Assembly: GCA_026545765.1 (NCBI GenBank)
Contig: CM048841.1
Location: forward strand, 96,739,352 to 96,803,351
DNA: 64,000 bases
Direction of reading: 5' to 3'
Source of the DNA: Plantago major
Lineage: Eukaryota > Streptophyta > Magnoliopsida > Lamiales > Plantaginaceae
A program made the position numbers and the translations under genes. Under the pieces are notes generated by a model. That model did not search any database. It was not told the DNA's origin and worked only from the letters and a program-made list of their open reading frames with translations. The stretch's first letter is position 1. The number at the start of each line of letters is the position of its first letter. Below, piece by piece: positions 32,979 to 49,231 of this stretch.

Positions 32979-33157
32979 CAGAATTTGGGATATAAACCGC
33001 TCGACCCGGATCCATATCCAAAAATCCAACCCATGAGAAAGGATCCGCGAGAAAATAAGGACAAAATGAATGACATTAAATATAGATAATTATTATGAGA
33101 AACTAAGGGTCTTTCTGGACTTTTTAAATGTAGTAGGACTTTTATGAGACTTAGTAT

Positions 33158-33790
33158 TGTAACATTGGGGAAAAGTGGTAAAGATTCTGATTATAGGAGC
33201 ATATATATACACACCAAGTATAGAGCCAATATGGCCCTAGCTAGTGTAGATCTTATCCTAATCTATCTTAAATTATTACATGTACGATATCATTGGTATT
33301 CCTATCGCTATAGCAGCGGGTTTATAGTGACTCCTATTATACGTAGTTAGAGAGGATGCTATTACTCATAGCACCCAGATAAACATGTGTAACAATGTAT
33401 GGGTTGTCTAGTTATGTTATTAAGGACTCTTAATAATCAACTAGCCCTCAAGATTGAGTGAAGTTTACAATCACTTGGTGAGTGAATTATTTGTGTTTGA
33501 CTTTTAAACGACCTTTCAAAAGTGTGTACGTACTATCATATGTTTGAGTCGTCTAATCACATTAAGAAAACATCGTGAAAAAGGTAAATAAATGAATGTG
33601 ACGAATGAAGTACATTCAGGTGATTACGTATTAGGATTGTAAACCAGGTCTCAAAGTCACAAATCATTAACGTACAAAATATCCAAGCGGAGAATACATA
33701 GGTGTCCTACATTTGCATCTCTATTTGTTAACCGATTCCAACCACATAGTAGAGCTATAGTAAAGAAACATTGCAAGTGTCCAAAATGTA
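33158..33790. other. Intergenic DNA
   Basis: AT-rich, with short low-complexity runs. I see no gene or complete element here. Confidence 0.5.
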
Positions 33791-34276
33791 TACGGTGGGA
33801 TAGATCCGGAAAGTTGGTTACTTGAAAAGCCTAAACTTTGAAGATTCACCAAAGAACTAAACTCTGAGGGTATGATTCCGGTGAGATGGTTGTCGATCAA
33901 GTTTAGGTAATAGAGGTTTGTACATTGTGACAGGTTTCTTGGTATCTCTCCGCTTAAAGAATTATTGCTGAACTCAACTGATTTAAGCCGTCTTAAATTA
34001 CCAATTTGATCAGGAATTTGGCCAGTGAAGGTGTTATTTCGAAGAATGATGTATTGGAGGAAAGAAAGATTACCTAAATAAGGCAAAATGGTCCCGACAA
34101 GGCCCCTGGACATGAGATCGATCTCGGTAACTCTATTTTGATGCCTGCGGCTACAAAGAACGCCTTCCCATTCGCAAAAGTGTAGTGTTTGATTCCATGA
34201 GTTCAGTGCTCCCAGTGGATCATCATGTGTGGCTTGCTTGAATGCAACAAGTGCTTCAAAATCAGTTTCATTGTTC
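33791..34276 (-). pseudogene. N-terminal LRR fragment of a receptor kinase
   Basis: This is part of exon 1 of the receptor family on the minus strand. Homology begins at the N-terminal cap (NNETDFEALVAFKQA) at 34276 and continues through CEWEGVLC and DLMSRGLVGTILPYLGNLSF. It stops abruptly at SGSIPPY near 33791. The signal peptide and everything after about the fifth LRR are missing. It lies upstream of, and in the same orientation as, RLK1-RLK3, with no matching kinase part. Confidence 0.88.
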
Positions 34277-34506
34277 TCGCTTGAGAAAGTAGTTCGTTTT
34301 TTTATGAGTCAAGTCGAGTTCGGACTCAATTACAATTCAAATTTGAGTAATGAGATATTCAACCTGACTCGACTCGTTTAATAACACCCACCCACATATG
34401 TGCGGAAGGAAAGAAATCACAAACCCAACTTATATAAATAACTAATACAATATCTGGAGACAATTTTTAAGCTCGCAGATGCTTATTTGTACAACAACTA
34501 AATCAT

Positions 34507-37500
34507 TTAAGCCACATTCACAAGCTTGTGCAGTTCATTCACAACAACAGACATCAACATCCGGTCTCCTGGAAATTCATTCGAACATGCCAACCCAATC
34601 TCAAGTACGGATATCACGCATTTCACGATTTTAGCCTTCATCGTGTCATTGTACTCCTGCAGGATGTTTGAGTCCACAATTTCCATCACTTGGACCGGTA
34701 ATGCACTTTTTACATAATCGCGGAGGCTTGAAGAATCATCTAATGACTCATCTGTTGGTCTCCGGCCTGTAAATATCTCCAGCAAAAGGATGCCAAAGCT
34801 GTATACATCCCCTTCGGTAGAGACCATGCCACTCATACCGTACTCTGAGAAATGAACAATAGTTAACATGTACAGTGGTAAATAAAGACAATCGGTTTCA
34901 ATTGAAACTCAGAATTAACATCTTACGCCTTAAATCTCTTTCTGATGTTTATACTAACCTTCCAAGTTCTAGCTAATTAATACTGTATATTTTCCTACAA
35001 TGATCTGTTTTCTCTTTCTTTCTAAAATCTAGTTAAGGTGATACCACAAATAGAAAACACAGCAAGTGAAATCAGCAAAAGAATAATAGCATACCCTACA
35101 AGTATTTAAGGTATCAACATGAAGCTAATGAAGAACATATACAAATTCTCATACCTGGGGGGATATACCCAATAGTACCCCTGATTCCAACAGAACTGTT
35201 TCCATCTGTTGAAATTGCGCTGGAGATAATTTTCGACAATCCAAAATCTCCAACATGAGCCGTCATTTCTCCATCTAAAAGAATGTTGCTCGGCTTCAAG
35301 TCTCCGTGAACAATAGTTGATCCCGTACCAGAATGCAGGTATTCGAGTGCTGAAGCAACATCAATGGCAATGTTCAACCTTTGTCTTAAGCTGAGCTTTA
35401 CACCTTCATCCTCAGGTTCATGATGCAGGAATCTATCAAGGTTCCCATTGGCTAAGAATTCATAAACCAGTGCCTTAAATTCATTCCCTTGAAAATCGAT
35501 GCTCGAACACACACTCAGTATCTTCACGAGGTTTCTGTGTCTTATGCTTCTCAGTGCATTGCATTCTGTCAGAAAACTTTTCGAAGCACCTTTGACATTA
35601 AGGTTGAGGACCTTTACCGCCAAGTAAGTTTGCATGTCACTGAGGATTCCCTTGTAAACAGTTCCAAATCTTCCCGCCCCTAGTAAATTGGATTCCGAGA
35701 ATCCATCTGTTGATTTCTGGAGCTCAGCATATGATAGCCTCATATAGTCGGCATCCAATGAGACCATGGAAGATTGAACCTTTTTTGACTTTTTTCGCTT
35801 GTACATGAATATGTAGTAGCATGCCGAGAGAACAGCTCCAACACCGACTACAGGGATCAATATTTTGAATACTGTGGGAATGGTTTTCTTCGGGGAATTG
35901 CTTGACGGGCAGCGAGGAAAGCTTAGTGATGGAATCCCTCCACACAAGTTGATGTTTCCTTCAAGTGAGATGGCACTCTCATTCAGAAACACTCCTTCTC
36001 TTGGGACTTCACCTTCTAGCCTATTGAAAGACATATTCAGATTCAGGAGATTTAGTCCACCCAAAAATCTTGGAAGAACTCCAGACAGGTCATTTTGTGA
36101 AAGATCCAAGTATTGCATACTCCTCAAATTTTGCAGTTCTTCAGGTATCTCCCCGGAAAAAGAATTGTTTTGCAAATAAAGACCTTCAAGTCCTACACAA
36201 GAGCCCAGTGAATTCGGAATGATTCCTGACAATTTGTTGTAAGACATGTCTAAGTTCACAAGCCTCGTTAACGAACCAACTTCTGATGGAATAGAACCGG
36301 TGAAAGCGTTATGAGAAAGGTCGAGGGTTATCGAGATGGATGAAAGGCTCATGATTTCACCAGGTATTGTGCCCTTGAGATTGTTTTGATAAATGTTTAA
36401 TAGGAGCAAGTAGGTACAATTGGCAAGACTCTGAGGTATATATCCTGTAAGACTATTTTGGCTCAAATCTATTTCGTTCAACAACGTTAGGTTACCGAGG
36501 GAGAAAGGTATGTTATTTGTTAATCTGTTTCCAGCAAGGGAAAGTTTATGGAGTTGATTAAGTTTGCCAATGTCAGAAGGGATTGGACCATCAAGATCAT
36601 TAGATTCTAAATCTAGGCCATTCAGGCCAATAAGGTTTCCAATGACAGGAGGAATACTTCCATATAACTGATTACCTCCTAGAACTAAGAAAAGGAGGTT
36701 ATTTGTAAGATTGGCAATGGAATGAGGCAATAAGCCATTAAACTGATTGTCTGACAAATAAAGCTGTGTGAGCACAGTGCAATTTGTCATAGATGAAATG
36801 AAGCTCAGGTCCCCTTCCAAACTATTTAAGCTTACCTGAAATGCTTCTAGATCTACAAGACTAGTAAAATCAATCATTATTCTGCCTGTAAAACTATTTC
36901 CACCTAAGTCAATGACTTCAAGGGAAGAATAATTCGAGAACCAAATTGGAATCTCTCCAGTAAAATAGTTATCATACAATTGTATATACTTGATACTTGG
37001 AGATGAGAAACCTACTTGAGAAGGTATGGTACCTTGAAGACTATTCGAGTGAACTGCAAATAGATTCATGGTGGATATATTATACATGCCAGATGGAACT
37101 GTACCAGTCAAGTTGTTAAAACCTAAAAATAGCCCTTTTAGAGATTTAAGTTGAACAAGAGACTCCGGGATTTGGCCTTGCATTCCACAATCAATTATAG
37201 ACAAATTTATGAGTCTGGTAAAATTTCCAATATATGGTGGGATAGATCCGGAAAGTGGGTTAAATGAAAAGCCTAACTGCTGAAGATTCACCAAAGAAGT
37301 TAGCTCTGGGGGTATGATTCCGGTGAGATGGTTGTCAATCAAGTTAAGGTAATGGAGATTTGTACATTGTGACAGGTTTCTTGGTATCTCTCCGCTTAAA
37401 GAATTATTGCTGATCTCAACTGCTTTAAGCCGTCTTAAATTACCAATTTCATCAGGAATTTTGCCACTGAAGGTGTTATTTTGAAGAGTGATATATTGGA

Positions 37501-37810
37501 GGAAAGAAAGATTACCTAAATAAGGCGAAATCGTCCCGACAAGGCCTCTGGACATGAGATCGATCTCTGTAACTCTATTTTGATGCCTGCGGCTACAAAG
37601 AACGCCTTCCCATTTGCAAAAGTGTAGTGTTCCATTCCATGAGTTTAGTGCCCCCAGTGGATCATCATGTATGGCATTCTTGAATGCAACAAGTGCTTCA
37701 AAATCGGTTTCATTGTTCGAGCATGCGACTGGAGTAGTGATGAAGTAGAAAAAGAAGATGATGCATAACAATGAAATGATGCATGGAGTTCGAAAGCAGA
37801 GTTGTGCCAT
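34507..37810 (-). CDS. RLK4: LRR receptor kinase, class XII (FLS2/EFR-like group)
   Basis: Exon 1 is 37810-35155 and exon 2 is 34844-34507, giving 997 residues. An upstream in-frame ATG at 37858 exists. I prefer 37810 because it aligns with the start of RLK5 and places the signal peptide (CIISLLCIIFFFYFITT) at the N-terminus. Order: signal peptide; LRR N-terminal cap with Cys pair (CKWEGVLC); about 20 plant-type LRRs; C-terminal cap (INLCGGIPSLSFPRC); transmembrane helix (VFKILIPVVGVGAVLSACYY, about 650-672); basic juxtamembrane; kinase (LGAGRFGTVYKG, AVKV, HGDLKPSN, DFGLSK). The catalytic loop lacks the Arg of HRD, a non-RD feature common in pattern-recognition receptors of this class. The ligand is unknown. 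The intron splits the codon before EYGMSG. It is the closest relative of the LRR part of RLK3. Confidence 0.95.
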
Positions 37811-38716
37811 GGTATTTTGATTTGGTAATGAATGGAGTTCGGGCATTTTAGTGGCCATTGATAGACTTGGAAACTATTCTTATCTGCTCAAATTTGCAAG
37901 TCAGTCAAGATGGTAAGCTTAATGCAACAAGTATCCGTGACTACATAATCACATCACCATTGGACTATGTGATGACTTGACTTGTGTATTGACTTAGAAT
38001 AGGTTATTGATCGTTAACTTCCTGGGACCCACATGTATCGGGTCGAGGAGATTGTAAAAAAAATTATATTTTCTTACGGGGAATTTTAACAAAATTTATT
38101 CTATATTTACCTCCGGTGGTGTTGTATGTCAAGTTGCTACCTTGTTCATGATTCAATGTTTTGAGTGTTTTGTGTTGTTAATTTTATGGGTCAGAGGGGT
38201 CTTGTTCGCATTGGGTATACCCCTCTGATACTTTGTACATTTCACTTGAGTTTCAATGGAATTTTTTATAAAAAAAAATCTTAGTTAATTGCCATTTTTG
38301 CCCCTGGAGTTTAACTACTACAATTAACCTTGAAATGCGTTTAGATAACATCATTTTTAGATTGGGCATATATGGCTTAGACTATTCTCGCTGCCAGTCA
38401 ATTGGCTAACCATAGACATATTGGGTGTATGTACCAAGCTATCGTTGCAAACCCGAGATCTTATTACGGCAACCAAAAAGAAGAAGGAAAAAGAGTAGTT
38501 GATTATCATATAGCACATGATTGAATTCTTTTTCACTAGTATTAAACTCTTTTGCCCACACCATAATGCCCCCAAAAATTTGAACAATCACAGAGCAGTA
38601 GATAGTATTTTGGCAATGAAAAAGGTACATATGGAACAAGGTTATCTATCTACACCAACTGGATAAGAAAATCATATGAAGTTTGTTCATATTTGTACAA
38701 GAAATGTTATAAAGTC
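37811..38716. other. RLK4 upstream region and possible retroelement remnant
   Basis: Bases 37811-38040 are the RLK4 5' flank and match the flank of RLK5 beyond its MITE (ggccattgatagact, about 37852 and 52866). Bases of about 38100-38275 look like the 3' end of a retroelement or transcript (...tttcaatggaat followed by an A-rich run), but no target-site duplication was found. From about 38490 the sequence matches the FNR 3' flank at 53080 onward, so the duplicated FNR block starts here. Confidence 0.5.
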
Positions 38717-43069
<4,353 letters not shown>

Positions 43070-43081
43070 TGGTATCATTCG
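43070..43081 (+). other. Primer binding site (tRNA-Met type)
   Basis: tggtatca follows the left LTR directly and matches the 3' end complement of initiator tRNA-Met, the usual primer of plant copia elements. The match weakens after eight bases. Confidence 0.8.
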
Positions 43082-43217
43082 CCGAAACCGATTCCTTTCG
43101 TTGATTCCGCTGTGTATTGTTGTTAATTTGATCGATTGTTGATCAAATTATGTTCGATTGTTGGTTATTGACGGTTATTTCAAGCTTCTTGAGGATAATT
43201 CTTCATAATTCGTTCTA

Positions 43218-46200
43218 ATGGCGGTTCAGTGGAACAAGGAGGTGTTCTCCAGTCCTAATGAAGATCCGAATTGTGTCTATTTCATTCATCCTGCAGATCA
43301 TCCTGGTTGTAAGGTTATTTTCAAGACATTTACAGGTGATAATTTCGAAGCTTGGAAGAAATCAGTTACGTTAGGGTTAACTATCAAAAGTAAGATGGGG
43401 TTTTTGGATGGTTCTGTTACTATTCCGCCTTCTACTGATAGTATTATGTTTGCTGCTTAGACGCGTGTGAATGCGTTATTGTTATCTTGGTTGATGTATT
43501 CAGTGGCACCTGATGTGCGTAAGACGTTATCTTTCAAGATTGCTAAGGCTTTTTGGGATGAATTGCATATGCAATACTTAAAGAGTGATGGAACGCGTAT
43601 CTTTAAGTTAGAGCAACAGATGACTCGTATTTCCCAGGGTTCTCAGAATCTTATTACTTACTATAATAGTTTTAAGAGTCTTTGGGAAGAGTATATTGTT
43701 TACAAGTCTGTTCCTACATGTGAGTGTGGTAAATGCAGTTGCAATTTGCCGAGTGGTGTAGCTGTTGCACAACAAAGAGATGCCGTGATTAAGTTTCTTG
43801 TGGGGTTGAATGAGAGTTACTCAAATTTGCATAGTCAGATTATCTCAATGCAGCCAATTCCACCATTGACTAAGGTGTATGCTTTGTTATTACAAGAAGA
43901 GAGTCAGAGGACTTTATCTCCTAATGACTCTATGGCTATGGTTCGTGGTTGTAGTAGAGATGAAGCAATGGCTTTCATGGCTAAATTTGCAGCTTATAAG
44001 AAGGATGTTAAGAAGCCAATGAAATGTTCTAACTGTGGTCTGAATGGTCATACTAGAGAGAGGTGTTATCAGTTGATTGGTTTTCCACCAAATTGGAAAG
44101 GTGCTAAGTTAATGAAGGCTACAGGAAAAGCATATGCACATTTGGTTGCTCAGTCTACTCAGCCTGAGAATTCTGGTGATAATAGTGATAGCACAGATGC
44201 TTGTCCACCTGATGTATATGAGAGCTTTCTCAAATTCATGTAGCTTAAGCCTACTGATGTGGATACTAATGATGCATCATATATTGCTCATGCTAATGCT
44301 GCAATAACACAGTCTGTAACTCCAGCTTCATCTGTCAATCAAGGTTCAACCAATATAGGTATTCTGAGAGGTAATTTACACAATAAAGTTGGTAATGTAG
44401 CTTACAATATAGCAGCATTAGCTTCTTTCACTCAGAAGAAAAATGGTTGGATCATTGACACTGGTGCCAGTGATCATATCACATGTTCTTTATCTTCATA
44501 TTCTACTCCTCCTCTCTCTATTAATGTTTCTATACAGTTACCTACAGGTGATTTTACTAATGCAAGTTATATTGGAACTGTTCAATTAAGTCCTGATATA
44601 GTATTGCATAATGTATTATATGCACCTGATTTTAGCTTTAACCTATTTTCTGTGTCTAGTTACACAGCTCTTAACAAAGTTATTGTGAAGTTTGGATCTA
44701 ATTATTGTGTGTTGCAGGACCAAAGTTCCAACAGAATCATTGTATGGTCTAAAGCACAACAAGGATTATATCAACTCAATTTGCAAGTTCAAGATTTACC
44801 TATGTCTGTTAGAAATGATAAATTTGCTTTCCATTTTTCTGCAAATGTTTCCAGCATTTCTGAATCTGTACTCTGGCACAAAAGATTAGGACATGTACCT
44901 TTTGCTAAAATGTCAACAATTTCTCAAATTCCTTGTAAAGTTTCATGTCCTGATACTCCTTGTGATGTATGCAAATTTGCAGTTTTTAAAAGATTGAAAT
45001 TCCCTGACAGTACTAGTCTTGCTGATAATTGTTTTGATCTTGTACACATGGATATTTGGGGACCATTCTTCACTCAATCTTATACTGGTCATTCTTATTT
45101 TCTTACCATAGTTGATGATCACTCTCGATGTACTTGGTTATATATGATGAAACACAAGTCTGAGACAAGGATTCACATACAGGCTTTTTATGAGATGATA
45201 CATACACAGTTTGATAAAAAGATTAAGATTATTAGAACTGATAATGGCATGGAGTTTTTGTTTAACTCTTTTTATGCAGATAAAGGGATTATTCATCAAC
45301 GTTCCTGTGTGCAAACACCTCAGCAAAATGCTAGGGTTGAGAGAAAACACCAGCATATCATACAAGTGGCTAGATCACTACTATTTCAATCTTGCTTACC
45401 TTTAAAATTTTGGTATGACTGTGTGCTTACCTGTGTTAATTAATAAAAGTCCTTTTGAAGTTCTTTTTCAAACTAAACCTAACTTCAATCATCTTAAAGC
45501 ATTTGGATGTCTTGCTTTTGCAGCATCTCTACAAACTCACAGGACTAAGTTTGATAAAAGTGCAATTAAGTGTGTGTTTCAGGAATATCCATTAGGTTAT
45601 AAAGGTTATAAACTTTATGATCTGGATTCTCATCAAGTGTTTGTTTCTAGAGATGTTACTTTTCATGAAAACATTTTTCCATTTGCAAAATACATCTCTG
45701 AAACTTCATCACAAGGTGAATCACTTACAGAACATCTTAATAGCTATTATATCAATAATGGTAATTCTACACCAGGTGTTGATAATGCTATAAATAATAA
45801 TGAACATGATACAGATACTTTACATAATACTTCTAACAACACTGATATTTTATTACATGATACAGATGAGGATGTAATTAGTAACACAACTGTTACAGAA
45901 ACTATTGCATCTACAGAATCTGAGGTACCTGGTTTACAACAAGATAATGATGTTGCAGATCATGATCATGGTGTGAGGAGATCTAGTAGATCAAGGCAGA
46001 ATCCATCTCACTGGAATGTGTATAAATATTCTATCCCTCCATCTCTTAATTTTCCTCAGTCTTCTAATGCTCATTGCACTATAAGTAAAAATAATAAGTA
46101 TCATTATGATATTGCAAATTATTTGTCTTCTGCTCAGTTACAAGGCTCTTACAAGTGTTTTACTGCTACATTAACTTGTTTACCTGAGCCTAAAACCTAT

Positions 46201-46750
46201 AGGCAAGCAGCTCATCATCCTGAATGGCAAGAAGCCATGGATAAGGAGCTGGAAGCACTCAATAAGACAAACACATGGACACTTACAGAGTTGCCTGCTG
46301 GTAAGCATACTATAGGTTGTAAATGGGTTTTTAAAGTTAAACTGAAAGCTGATGGTACTCTGGAGAGATACAAAGCAAGAGCTGCAGCTAATGCCACATG
46401 TGAAGCACAATGGTTGCTATACATTCTTAAAGATTTGAAGATTCCTCACTCTCAAGCTGTTCTTCTATATATATACAAACAACAAATCAACCTTCCATTT
46501 GGCACATAATCCAGTGTTACACCAAAGGACAAAGCACATAGAATTAGACTGCCATCTCATTCGCGACAAAATCAAAGAAGGAGTCATTCAACTGATTCAC
46601 ATCGAGAATACATACCAGGTTGCAGATATTTACACAGAACCCCTGGCAGGACCTTTGTTCGTCGAGTTCAAATCCAAGATGAACATGAAGAATATTCATG
46701 CTCCTCTTGAGGGGGGTAAAGAAGGTTACACAAAAACTTGTATAATATAA
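43218..46750 (+). pseudogene. Copia gag-pol, stops and RT deletion
   Basis: The reading starts at ATG 43218 and shows, in order: gag with zinc knuckle (CSNCGLNGHTRERC, about 44028-44070), protease (WIIDTGASDHIT, about 44448), pre-integrase motif (LWHKRLGHVP), integrase core (HMDIWGPF; IVDDHSR; RTDNGMEF) and the integrase C-terminal part (FEVLFQTKPNFNHLKAFGC). The RT domain starts (EWQEAMDKELEALNKTNTWT; GCKWVFKVK; RYKAR), then the text jumps at about 46385 to late RNase H (ATCEAQWLLYILKDL). The RT catalytic core and most of RNase H are deleted. There are in-frame TAG stops at 43458 and 44241 and a frameshift near 45430. The element cannot copy itself without a helper. Confidence 0.93.
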
Positions 46751-47075
46751 GTTACAAGTTTTTGTATCAAGATGCAATTAATACAGAGTTGATTGAAAAA
46801 ATTCATAAACACCGGAGGGCTCAATTGAAGAAATCAAAAAGATGGTGGCCTTGAAGACAAAATTAATATTAAACCTTCTATTGTACTTTTTTGCTTAGAG
46901 TGTTGTACTCTGTTAACTAACGATTATATAAGTTAGTTGAACAGAGCTTTCTTAACTACTTTTCATTTTTTCTCTCTTCTCTAATTCTTCTTTCTTTGAT
47001 CTGTAGTTTCGTTTTGTCAATTTGACAGTTTGTATATTCAAACACTTCGATTTATACAGTTTTCATAATTCAATA
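46717..47075 (+). repeat. Copia right LTR
   Basis: 359 bases, matching the left LTR throughout. It is preceded by a run of G forming the polypurine tract and followed by cctcatgcc, which is not FNR sequence. Confidence 0.9.
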
Positions 47076-48069
47076 CCTCATGCCAAAACTTCATACATTT
47101 GTCATTTTTAACCGTCCACAAAACTTCATACATTAGTAAAAAAGAAAGGTGCCCACACCAAAATATAATAAAAATCTTACTTTTGCACCATTTTACCACA
47201 TTTTTACACATTTACCACTAAAAGCATACATTTTTACCACTTTATCTTTTTTATCACTTATTTTATTTTTTCACTTAAAATTACACCCAGCCTTAAATTT
47301 TAAGGGCAAAAAAAGGGCTTTATTTTCCTCAGTTATGTCCCAAATATGGAGTGTTGAGGAGTACAGTGGCGGACCAGGATTTAATCTTGGGGGTGGAATT
47401 ATATTTATGAGATTATTTTGGGCTCTTGAATTTTAATCCAGATTGGTATATTGATCCAGCCATGGAAATTCCGAAGTTAAATAGTACCGATATTATTTAG
47501 TATGCTATTATTAGACCATGTATCAGGAAGCAATGGATTAATGCCCAACTGCCCTTATGTCGTTGGACCATCTACTATTTTTCACCTGACCTGAGAATTA
47601 TTTGTTTTGGACACAGAAATACCAGTACACACAGCATGATCTACATAATTCCTCTGTTGATCAACATGTTGTCTCCCTTAACTCAGTGAACTCATCATCA
47701 GTAAACTAATAATGCTTAAACAACATTCACTCGCGTAGCTTTAAAGCATTAGCAGAAGCACAAAATGATCTTTAATCGCCGAACATAGAAACTTAAACAT
47801 GACGGACGAGGTTCAGTTCAGGCCTCTTACAGGAAACCTTTCTCACAAAATTGTCGAACATAGATTGCTTAGAAACTGGAACTGCAAGGCTGATTCCTTA
47901 ATATTTCACCATCAACAAGCAAAGCGCTTTCTTCTTCACGGGCATGTGAAGCTCTATTGACGAAGTAAACTGATATCCGACTGGAATTACCAGAATTTGG
48001 GAGAATCAATTGATAATCAGAGTACTATTCAAATAAGGGATTCTTTTCAAATTTCAAAGGCCACATGTG
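47076..48069. other. Intergenic DNA right of the copia element
   Basis: No gene is recognised. A short cagtggcggaccaggattta motif near 47363 resembles one end of common plant terminal-inverted-repeat elements, but no partner end was found. Confidence 0.45.
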
Positions 48070-49231
48070 TTTCAAAATCGGTTTCATTATTGGAGCATGC
48101 TGCTGGATTAGTGATGAAACAGAAGAAGAAGAAGATACATAAGAGACCACACATGAGTTTTGACATTGGTCTGTTGGTAATTACTGGATTTGTTAATTCG
48201 ATACTATCATTGCTAAGTTTTGCAAGTAAATCATGATCATATGTTGAAATTCATGATTAAACAAAAAGTGTTCTATATATATGAGATGACTTCACGCGTG
48301 ACTTGACCCAAAATACACGAAGGAAAGGAAGGATTTCTAACATTTATATTCATTTCTTGTTCAATTATAAGATCACTCGATGAAAATCCAGGAACATATC
48401 ATGGTTAACTAGGAATCAGAAATGCATTGCTGCTACTGCTAGACCTCAGATAAAAATGAAGGGGTTCCAACAGGGAAGTTTCCTTAATCTGGACTATGAT
48501 CAGTATTCAGTATAATGAAATTGTCAATATAAATTGCCTCTATGCATTTCTAGCTATATGCATAGTCTAGGGATAAAGGCGGAGAGTTGTTACTGTTGCT
48601 GCTTAACATATCTCATCTTTTTGCATATACAGTCCAAGTAATCCAGGAACTAAACTATTCATTTATTAATTTTACGGAACATAAAAAAACACATTAAACA
48701 TAGCAGCACATAAATCACATAAACGACCTAAAAACCCGAAATCACATGACACAGAACTTATATTGCAATATTAAGTAAACTTATAGCACCTTAATCACAT
48801 TAAACTGCTCCTACGATATCCTGGATGCAAAAGACAAACGTTACTCACCAGATTCATGTGTGTATATATAACGACTCTTTGTCGAACACCTGGTGTGCAC
48901 ACTGCATTCGAAAGTGACATTACATGAAACTCTTTAGTTCACTCTGAATAATAATTTGATAGGAAAAGAGCAGATACCTTGAACATCTATGGCGCTTCAC
49001 CACTAAATTTCAAGCAGTTTAAAAGGCACAAACATTAGATTTGCTATGGATGACAATGGATGGTTGATAAGATGCAGAAAAGAATTATGAAGGAAATAAA
49101 AGTTTTGAATTTATGTTACATTGATGTGGAATATGAAAGGAAAGAAATTACAAAACCAACTTATACAAATCATCTCAAAGACATTTTACAAGCTTGCAAA
49201 TGCTTATTTGTACAACATACAACGGAATCAT
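48070..49231. repeat. Receptor-kinase spacer, copy 4, with N-terminal scrap and MULE empty site
   Basis: Bases 48070-48140 are a degraded remnant of a receptor's start (minus strand: the NNETDF region and signal peptide; compare 37690-37745). Bases 48226-48423 match 14890-15103, and 48414-48423 is a single aatcagaaat decamer, the uninterrupted form of the site where the MULE sits at 15104-21058. From 48430 on the sequence follows 21290-22080, lacking about 220 bases. The segment shows the original order: 5' flank of one receptor, then 3' flank of the next. Confidence 0.88.

Larger units (their letters stand above)
27996..33157. mobile_element. Element B: minisatellite element with gene cargo
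   Basis: The right end, read inward from 33157, is atactaagtctcataaaagt, matching both ends of element A. The left end begins only at ggaaagtccaaaaagtcca, so about 30 terminal bases seen in A are missing or replaced. Inside are the loop sequence of A in the opposite orientation (about 28110-28245), the shared ttcggccaccatttttac block (about 28464) and a long ctagaca minisatellite. It also carries HSP90 exon 1 with its intron, and a right-end promoter-like region with an unrecognised exon. No transposase or target-site duplication was found. It belongs to the same family as A but is not inverted-repeat folded. Confidence 0.75.

Noticed and set aside
38100..38280. LINE or gene 3' end with A-rich tail
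   Set aside because: No coding part and no target-site duplication could be found.
43218..44243. Programmed read-through of UAG in the copia gag-pol
   Set aside because: A third break is a frameshift and the RT core is deleted, so ordinary decay is the simpler reading.
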